Source of the DNA: Nemertoderma westbladi
Taxonomy: Eukaryota; Xenacoelomorpha; Nemertodermatida; Nemertodermatidae
Direction: 5' to 3'
NCBI GenBank assembly: GCA_032718475.1
Contig: JAUCBJ010007720.1
Coordinates: 62,001 to 126,000, forward strand
Length of the DNA: 64,000 bases
Made by a program: the position numbers and the translations under genes
Notes under the pieces: generated by a model
Database searches by the model: none
What the model saw: the letters and a program-made list of their open reading frames with translations, nothing else
Told to the model about the DNA's origin: nothing
In this document: piece after piece, positions 58,629-64,000 of the stretch
Layout: each line of letters opens with the position of its first letter
Position numbering within the stretch: position 1 is the stretch's first letter

Positions 58629-58764
58629 TAGAGTTAGAGAAAAGTTTAGTCGTCCAAGTTTTGGACTGAGGGGGGTGGGATTGAGGGCGAGACGCCCTTC
58701 CCACAAACAAAATAAAATAAAATAAAATAATAGTACATGGTAGGTACGCAGTTAGTAGGCAGAA
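58629..58764 (+). other. Start of the BEL 3' untranslated region
   Basis: Non-coding sequence after the ORF2 stop with an (AAATA)n-like AATAAAATAAAATAA tract around 58710. This contains AATAAA-type signals but lies 2.1 kb before the LTR, so it need not be the polyadenylation site. Confidence 0.4.
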
Positions 58765-59275
58765 GTTAGTTAAGAGGTACGTAGTACCTAGTTAGTTAGT
58801 TAGTTAGAGGGTACGTAAGTACCGTTAGTTAGTTAGAGAGTTAGAGGGTACGTAAGTACCGTTAGTTAGTTAGAGAGTTAGAGGGTATGTAAGTACCGTT
58901 AGTTAGTTAGAGAGTTAGAGGGTACGTAGTACCGTTAGAGAAGAGTTAGAGTTAGGGTACGTAGTACCGTTAGTTAGAGAAGAGTTAGAGGGTACGTAGT
59001 ACCGTTAGTTAGAGGAGAGTTGGAGGGTACGTAAGTACCGTTAGTTAGTTAGAGAGTTAGAGGGTATGTAAGTATGTTAGTTAGTTAGAGAGTTAGAGGG
59101 TACGTAAGTACCGTTAGTTAGTTAGAGAGTTAGAGGGTACGTAGTACCGTTAGAGAAGAGTTAGAGTTAGGGTACGTAGTACCTTTAGTTAGAGGAGAGT
59201 TAGAGGGTACGTAGTACCATTAGAGAAGAGTTAGAGTTAGGGTACGTAGTACCGTTAGTTAGAGAGAGAGAGTAA
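58765..59275 (+). repeat. Tandem repeats of 30-38 bp in the BEL 3' region
   Basis: About 14 units of the form GTTAGTTAGAGAGTTAGAGG followed by GTACGTAGTACC or GTACGTAAGTACC. Each unit carries a near-palindrome GGTAC-GTA-GTACC able to form a hairpin. Unit length varies because GTTA and AGAG blocks are gained and lost. No coding frame is maintained. Confidence 0.85.
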
Positions 59276-59348
59276 GAGGTAGAAGGGTATATAAGATATA
59301 GATATTAGTTAGCAGTTAGTAGCGTTAGTAGCGAGAGGGGGGCATATG

Positions 59349-59396
59349 AGTACAGCTGGGTAAATCGTGTGGCCACACGACGCACACTGCTGTACT
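59349..59396 (+). other. Nested perfect palindrome in the BEL 3' region
   Basis: A 16-bp perfect palindrome, TCGTGTGGCCACACGA (59365-59380), is centred between AGTACAGC (59349-59356) and GCTGTACT (59389-59396), which are exactly complementary. Each side has an 8-base spacer. The arrangement is symmetric at 8-8-16-8-8. It could fold as an RNA stem with an internal loop, or bind a dimeric protein. Confidence 0.8.
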
Positions 59397-59581
59397 GCAT
59401 AGGCCCACAGAGTAGGCCAGAATGTGGATTAGGGAATAGAATAATCAATAGGAAGCAGTAGGGTAGTAGGATTGAAATTAAATCAAAATAAAATTAGAAT
59501 AAGAATAGGGCTAAGAAGGGGAACAAATTATGGTAACAGTAGTAAGAATAGGCAATAACTCAGAAATTCAGAAAGAGATAG

Positions 59582-60121
59582 GCCATTGAACCGAACTTAA
59601 ACCACCTAAGCCCATCACTCATCACGTTTGCGCCTTGGCAAGGCACCACCTACGGGTGAGCGATCGGGCAGAGTTCGAGATGGCAGGTGAACTTGTTAGA
59701 GAGGAGAGAAGCAGAGGAGAGGGAGGAGGAAGCTAGGGCGCAGAGCTACGGCTTCGAGGAATAAGCAGCCTTAGACGAACTTCGTTGGGCTTCGTCAGGG
59801 AGTTCGGGGGAGTCTCTAGGGAAAGAACTGGGGTGGACGGTGGGATCACCGAAACAGTCGACGACGGGATTGCAAGCAAAGAAGATGATCCTATGGGACG
59901 CCACCAGAGGGAGACAACCGGGCCACTCTGAGGGGCCACCGGCGAAGCGATATCGGGCACTAATAACACCAGCGCCCAAGGAGCCAACGACCGGGATCAG
60001 CAGGGAGGTGGCGGTGAAGGTCCGAAAGCAGAAAGCGGATGATGCCAGAGGAACGGTGATAACCAAGAAACGACCCAGGGAAGAGGACGCCAGGGGGAAC
60101 TATCCCCAGAGGAACAGATAG
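59582..60121 (+). pseudogene. Possible decayed accessory frame in the BEL 3' region
   Basis: One frame reads nearly continuously from 59582 to a TAG at 60119-60121, with a TGA at about 59657 and a TAA at 59762-59764. Readable parts include LLERREAEEREEEARAQSYG, AALDELRWASSGSSGESLGK and a basic C-terminal half with GPPAKRYRALITPAPKEPTT and KKRPREEDARG, a likely nuclear-localisation-type basic stretch. No ATG begins the longest uninterrupted part (59765-60118). The PPAKR plus Ala/Pro-rich phrase recalls the frame at 40960-41214. It may be an accessory gene remnant or chance in low-complexity DNA. Confidence 0.3.
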
Positions 60122-60797
60122 GTTCCCAGAGTCGAGGGAGAGAGACTGGGACTTGGACGTGGTACGCCTGGAAGGCGCCGCGTGGGACGTACGAACTATT
60201 AAGTACAAATTTAATTAATGCAAATAATCATATAAGTGCAATTCGTATGTACGTATGTAGCAATTAGTAATCTACGAATATATACGCTGGGAGTAAGTAC
60301 TATAGTCATACAACCTTTCTCAATTAGCTACTGGGACTGGGGGATAACTGACTATGGCACTATGGACGAGACACCAGACAATTTCACACTTCTTGAGTGC
60401 GATGGCACAAGAGGGGGGGGGGAGATTCGTCAGAAGGGATGAGGTAGTCAGAGTAGGGTTGAGGGACGGAGTAGTAGGTGCGGAGTGCGGAGAGAGTGCG
60501 GACGCAATTCTAGTGTGGGGGGGGGGGAGAATAAGAGGCTGAGTGAGGGACGAGGAGGTCCGGGTGTATGGGAGAGTTAGGATGAGAGTGAAGAAGAGAT
60601 AGGGCGGAAGTGTTGGGGAAACAAAAGTTGCGTGAGAGGTGAACGCGATCGGCCCAACATGAGACGCCAGGCACACAGAGTAGCGTTATCATACCCATAG
60701 GGGGCGGCCTGGAAAGCCGGCTCCGAGAGAAAAGAATTCCACCCCACACCCGATACTAGATCGGGATCCAGCGGGATTGTAGCACACTTTTTGGATG
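60122..60797 (+). other. Non-coding remainder of the BEL 3' region
   Basis: Purine-rich sequence with G runs at about 60413 and 60519. A 62-codon frame with ATG (60354-60542) crosses both G runs and has no recognised motif. I see no supported gene. Confidence 0.4.
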
Positions 60798-60826
60798 ATG
60801 CTATCTTCTTACCGGGAAGATAGCAT
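60798..60826 (+). other. Perfect 11-bp hairpin next to the polypurine tract
   Basis: ATGCTATCTTC (60798-60808) and GAAGATAGCAT (60816-60826) pair perfectly around a 7-base loop. The stem ends exactly where the polypurine tract begins. Confidence 0.75.
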
Positions 60827-60835
60827 GGGGGGGAG
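60827..60835 (+). other. Polypurine tract
   Basis: GGGGGGGAG lies immediately before the TG of the 3' LTR, as expected for the RNase H-resistant primer of plus-strand DNA synthesis. Confidence 0.85.
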
Positions 60836-61379
60836 TGTTAGCTTATTCAATCCCGCTAACACCCCATAAAGTTATAAGCCGATAAGCAATATTGGGAGCC
60901 ACGAGATTGGGTAATTAACCAACTCGTGCCATCCCAATAAGAATGGGAAGGAGAAGCACACAATGAGGGTCAGGGGCCAAACCCCTAACCCAGAGAGAAT
61001 AGGTGGAGTGAACGGGAACACTCCAAGGGGCGCCAACAAGGGTATCAACCAATCAGAGGGGGGAAAGGCATCGATTAGGTAGAGTAACAAGGCCAACCGT
61101 GCAATATAGCCACTTGGCAGTAATAATACCAATTCAGTTATCTCAGTGCAATACCGGTGCTAGATTAGGTTACATAGTTTTAGATAGGGAAGGACCGGGA
61201 CTTTAGTTACCGTATCCCGCCTTCCGTATACGACAATATATCTCATACCTATATCTATATCTATATCTGCATATCATATTATATACGACAAACAGTACAA
61301 ACTCATTTACTCTTTATACACGGCGGGGACGCGTGAACTAAAACCGGATAAACCGGGATCCCTCTTGGATCCCGTCACA
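60836..61379 (+). repeat. 3' LTR
   Basis: Matches the 5' LTR over its whole length. Differences by eye are one base each near the TCCAAAGGGCG, AATCATACC, TTCCATATACG and GGGATTCC sites, plus the TATATC tract. It ends CCCGTCACA. Confidence 0.93.
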
Positions 61380-61490
61380 ATACCGGTACAGCAGTACAGG
61401 ACAGTAGCTAGTATACTAGTGGAGTAGTGTAGGTTTACGGATACCGGTACAGCAGTACAGGACAGTTGCTAGTATACTAGTGTAGGTTTA
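61380..61490 (+). repeat. Tandem direct repeat after the 3' LTR
   Basis: ATACCGGTACAGCAGTACAG begins at 61380 and again at 61442, 62 bp apart. Both copies continue with GACAGTWGCTAGTATACTAGT. The second copy lacks 12 bases (GGAGTAGTGTAG-like). The start coincides with the end of the LTR. Confidence 0.8.
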
Positions 61491-61713
61491 TCTTATACAA
61501 TGTGTGCAGCCCCCCCCCCCCCCCCCTCCTCAGAGATATAGTAATTTATATTTTATAAGTTCTTTCTTAAAAATTTAGGCAACCAACTCCCTTATGGCGA
61601 TCACTCGGTGAATATCGAATAGGGGTTATCTTAATCTCAATTTGCTCGGAAAATAAAAGATTTAATTAAATCTTAATTAAACAGAAGACAGAGAAGAAAG
61701 AAGAACCAACCTG
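61491..61713. other. Spacer with C17 run and AT-rich DNA
   Basis: A run of 17 C at 61510-61526 is followed by AT-rich sequence up to the first readable LINE codons. No gene is seen. Confidence 0.5.
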
Positions 61714-62619
61714 TTGAAATGTAAAACGACACTAAAGATTGCTACAATGAACACACGCACGCTGAAAGCCCATACCAAACAGGGTGACATGGTCGCTCTG
61801 GCAATGGAATATAACATCGACATCATCTGCATCCAAGAACATCGGATTTGTCATGAAAACACTGCCATGAAGTACAATGACATTGGAAATGGATGGACGT
61901 TAGTAACAAGCTCAGCAGTAAGAAACTCGGCCAATGCATCTATTGGCGGAGTAGGAATTCTGCTAAGCCCATTTGCACTTAAGACCCTAAACAACATCGA
62001 ATCTATAAATTCCAGGGTTAGGATCGCAACATTTGATGGGAATCCCAAGACAACAGTTGTATGTTGCTACAGTCCAACCAATGCCTCAGAGCCAGAACAA
62101 GCAGTCAATAACACCAGTTCTAACAGAAATGGGTACTTACTTTTAGACCTAATGGAAGAATGTGAATTGATACCAATAAACAACACATTCGAAAAGAGTA
62201 AGGGGAAGCTATGGACCTTTCAATACCCTAATGGAACCCAATCACAACTGCATCACATTACATCATTATAAACAAAAAGTGGAGAAACAGCGTGATCAAC
62301 TGCGAGGCATACAGCTCGTTCAACCTAATTGGTTCGGACCACAGAATTGTGACTGCAGAGATCAGACTTAGTTTGAGAGCCAGCAAACCCAGGACAAGCA
62401 AGCAAATCAACTATGTCTGGGAGAAACTCAGAACTGACAATGCAGTAAAGGATGCTTACACAGTAGAAGTTCAAAACCGCTTTGAAGCACTTCAGTCAAT
62501 GGATGAAGACCAGTCCACCGATTCAATATACCAGAATATAATAACAGCCCACAAGGAATCAGCTAAGAGGCATATCCCCCAGAAACCCAAACGAAAACAG
62601 TATGTGCCATGGCAAAACT
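61714..62619 (+). pseudogene. LINE endonuclease domain, frameshifted
   Basis: The first frame (to the TAA at 62269-62271) includes IATMNTRTLKAHTKQGD, IDIICIQEHRI (the metal-binding Glu), GGVGILLSPFALKTLNNIES and VVCCYSPTNASEPEQA. A small insertion near 62250-62262 shifts the frame. The domain then resumes from about 62265 with IIINKKWRNSVINCEA and SDHRIVTAEIRL (catalytic His), followed by a linker, KQINYVWEKLRTDNAVK. The original 5' end, with start codon and any ORF1, is not present: the first codon here is TTG with no upstream Met in frame. Confidence 0.8.
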
Positions 62620-63182
62620 CTGAGGTTACTTGTAAGGCTCCCCTTACATGGAGCAACTTGTTTCTGCAACTTGTTTCTGAAACATGTTGCTGGACCCCCT
62701 CACACACAGAAACTTGTTGCTGCAACTTGTTTTAGCATCTTGTTTCCGAAACTTGTTTCTGCAACTTGTTGCTGGACCCCCTCACACACAGAAACTTGTT
62801 GCTGAAGAAAATAACAATTATTTCCAAATAAATAGCTAACATGTCCAGTCATTTGTATATAATATCACATCACTCAAATTATCTAATATTAGGTAGTATC
62901 AAAATAGAATGTAATAAAAGTTTTTCAAAAAGTTGCTGGGAATATAACATCCAGCAACTTGTTGCTGGACTCCCTCACACACAGAAATAAGTTGCGGAAA
63001 CAATTTGCAGAAACTTGTTGCTGGAGTCCTCACACACAGAAACAAGTTTTGGAAACAAGTTGCAGCAACAAGTTTCTGTGTGTGAGGGGGTCCAGCAACA
63101 AGTTTTAGAAACAAGTTGCTCCATGTGAGGGGGGCCTAATAGTTTAATTTTAAAGTGTGAGGTTACTGAGGTTACTTGTAAG
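62620..63182. mobile_element. Palindromic TIR element inserted in the LINE
   Basis: Imperfect inverted repeats of 29 bp (62636-62664 and 63108-63136, 27 of 29 matching; ACATGGAGCAACTTGTTTC is shared) bound about 500 bp. Inside are several direct and inverted copies of a CCCTCACACACAGAAACTTG module. There is no coding capacity, so it behaves like a MITE. The sequence TAA occurs immediately outside both inverted repeats, as in PIF/Harbinger insertions. A 17-bp direct repeat, CTGAGGTTACTTGTAAG (62620-62636 and 63166-63182), also flanks the whole block. Confidence 0.8.
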
Positions 63183-63402
63183 AGAAAAGATCTTAAGATA
63201 GCCTACAAAGTTAAAACCGAACAACCAACAACCGAAAACATTAACAAGGTTGAGAAAGCTAAGGACGATCTTAAATTGGCCTACAACATCAGCCAGGTAA
63301 AGTACATACAGGATAAAATTGAAGCAATTAGAACTGCTCACATACAGATGACAATCATCAGCAACAATCAAGACTTACCTAGCAAACTGTAAATGAGGTA
63401 TC
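63183..63402 (+). pseudogene. LINE linker region after the insertion
   Basis: The frame interrupted at 62636 resumes as RKDLKIAYKVKTEQPTTENI and runs on to about 63391. It is helical and lysine-rich, as is usual between the endonuclease and reverse transcriptase. A frame change follows near 63380-63430. Confidence 0.6.
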
Positions 63403-64000
63403 TAGTCGGAAAAGTTGTGCAAAGGGCGCCTCAAAGCCGATAGTCCGATTGGGAAGTGGAAAAATCACTTCAGCAACTTGCTTGGGCAGCCACCAAACAT
63501 CGAGGTCAGCCCTACAAGGAAAATATATGACAAGACACACCATGACAGTCCATTATTGAATGTTTGCAACCCCATGTTAAAAGGAGAAAAGCCACCACCA
63601 ATTTGGACTAAAGGTCAACTAAAGCCTCTCCCCAAGAAAGGAGACCTCGGCATACCAACAAACTATCGTGGGATCTGTCTGCTTGTGGTAGCTGCCAAAA
63701 TATACAATATAATGATTCTATATAGGATTAGGCCTCACATAGAGAAACTACTGCGTAAGAGCCAAAACGGATTTCGACAAAGTAGATCAACAATAGCTCA
63801 GATACTTGCAATACGGAGACTTATTGAAGGAATTAAGACAAAGAATCTCCCCGCAGTCATGACTTTTGTGGACTTCAAGAAGGCATTCGACTCCATCCAT
63901 AGAGGTAAAATGCTTGAAATCCTAAGAGCTTATGGAATACCAGAAGTAATTGTTGCTGGCATTGGATTGTTATATTGTGACACAGAAGCGCAGGTACTCT
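63403..64000 (+). pseudogene. LINE reverse transcriptase, partial at the window edge
   Basis: One frame is open from about 63403 to the end of the window. It includes GRLKADSPIGKWKNHFSNLL, LKPLPKKGDLGIPTNYRGIC, IEKLLRKSQNGFRQSRSTIA and FVDFKKAFDSIHRGKMLEIL, which correspond to the first reverse-transcriptase blocks, with the catalytic Asp in FVDFKKAFDS. The YADD-type motif and the 3' end lie beyond the window. Upstream, a one-base loss near 63425 and a stop at about 63400 separate it from the linker. Confidence 0.85.

Larger units (their letters stand above)
49468..61379 (+). mobile_element. Nearly intact BEL/Pao LTR retrotransposon, 11.9 kb
   Basis: Direct LTRs of about 540 bp bound a leader, two large frames, a long 3' region and a polypurine tract. 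ORF2 has the BEL order: gag core (DUF1759-like), CCHC knuckle, aspartic protease, reverse transcriptase, RNase H region, integrase and DUF5641-like tail. The LTRs differ by only about four substitutions plus a microsatellite length change, so insertion was recent. The element is long for BEL/Pao because of a very large ORF1 and a 2.2-kb non-pol 3' segment. The 5-base sequences flanking the two LTRs (TGGAC and ATACC) do not match, so no target-site duplication is seen. Confidence 0.95.
61714..64000 (+). mobile_element. APE-type non-LTR retrotransposon (LINE), truncated and frameshifted
   Basis: An apurinic-endonuclease-like domain is followed by a reverse transcriptase that runs off the window. 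The phrase IATMNTRTL, the SDHRIVTAEIRLSLR end of the endonuclease, and FVDFKKAFDSIHR in the reverse transcriptase place it among APE-bearing LINEs of the RTE/CR1/L2-like kind common in invertebrates. The precise clade is not decided. There are at least three frame breaks, and a 529-bp insertion splits it at 62637-63165. Confidence 0.85.

Noticed and set aside
61510-61526. C17 run as an i-motif, telomere-like or regulatory element
   Set aside because: A single homopolymer with no repeat structure or partner. It is more likely an unstable tract or an insertion scar.

Overview
The window looks like metazoan nuclear DNA, most plausibly from an invertebrate. It combines a very long short-period satellite, two BEL/Pao LTR retrotransposons, an APE-type non-LTR retrotransposon and a terminal-inverted-repeat element, with no operon-like gene packing, rRNA or tRNA that I could see. 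The species is not identifiable from the sequence alone.

Layout. (1) 1-610 is unique sequence with a TATA-box promoter candidate and a possible first coding exon (signal peptide, then a consensus 5' splice site). (2) 611-38276 is one uninterrupted satellite array, about 990 copies of a 38-bp unit, with variant classes arranged in higher-order repeats. Most units carry the 5' splice-site consensus GTAAGT. (3) 38277-39850 is a short unique stretch followed by complex tandem repeats. (4) 39853-42449 (minus strand) holds open frames of unrecognised origin: a 412-residue protein with a degenerate 3'-5' exonuclease-like region, a short frame overlapping it by ATGA, and a Cys/His-rich zinc-knuckle protein. 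(5) 42450-43680 is AT-rich or tandemly repeated non-coding DNA. (6) 43681-47656 (minus) is a decayed BEL/Pao copy with its segments in the normal order (coiled-coil gag part, reverse transcriptase, RNase H, integrase, DUF5641-like tail) but with stops, frameshifts and an internal deletion. (7) 49468-61379 (plus) is a nearly intact, young 11.9-kb BEL/Pao element with about 540-bp LTRs, a large unusual ORF1, a 2088-codon ORF2, a 2.2-kb 3' region rich in repeats and palindromes, and a polypurine tract. (8) 61714-64000 is a 5'-truncated, frameshifted LINE running off the right edge, interrupted by a palindromic TIR element.

The most unusual signal is a small hairpin motif (core CGAG-CCT-GAAA-AGG-A-CTCG on the minus strand) found seven times between 38.8 and 47.0 kb. 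The core is conserved with GNRA-type loops, a bulged A and wobble replacements. In most copies it sits inside different, self-complementary flanking arms. Copies interrupt the 412-residue frame and the gag frame of the decayed BEL copy, in different reading frames, so the constraint is on the nucleic acid and not on a peptide.

Limits. All family assignments come from motif reading, without database searches. Exon structures are guesses. Several open frames have no ATG and are given as open frames, not as proven start-to-stop genes.
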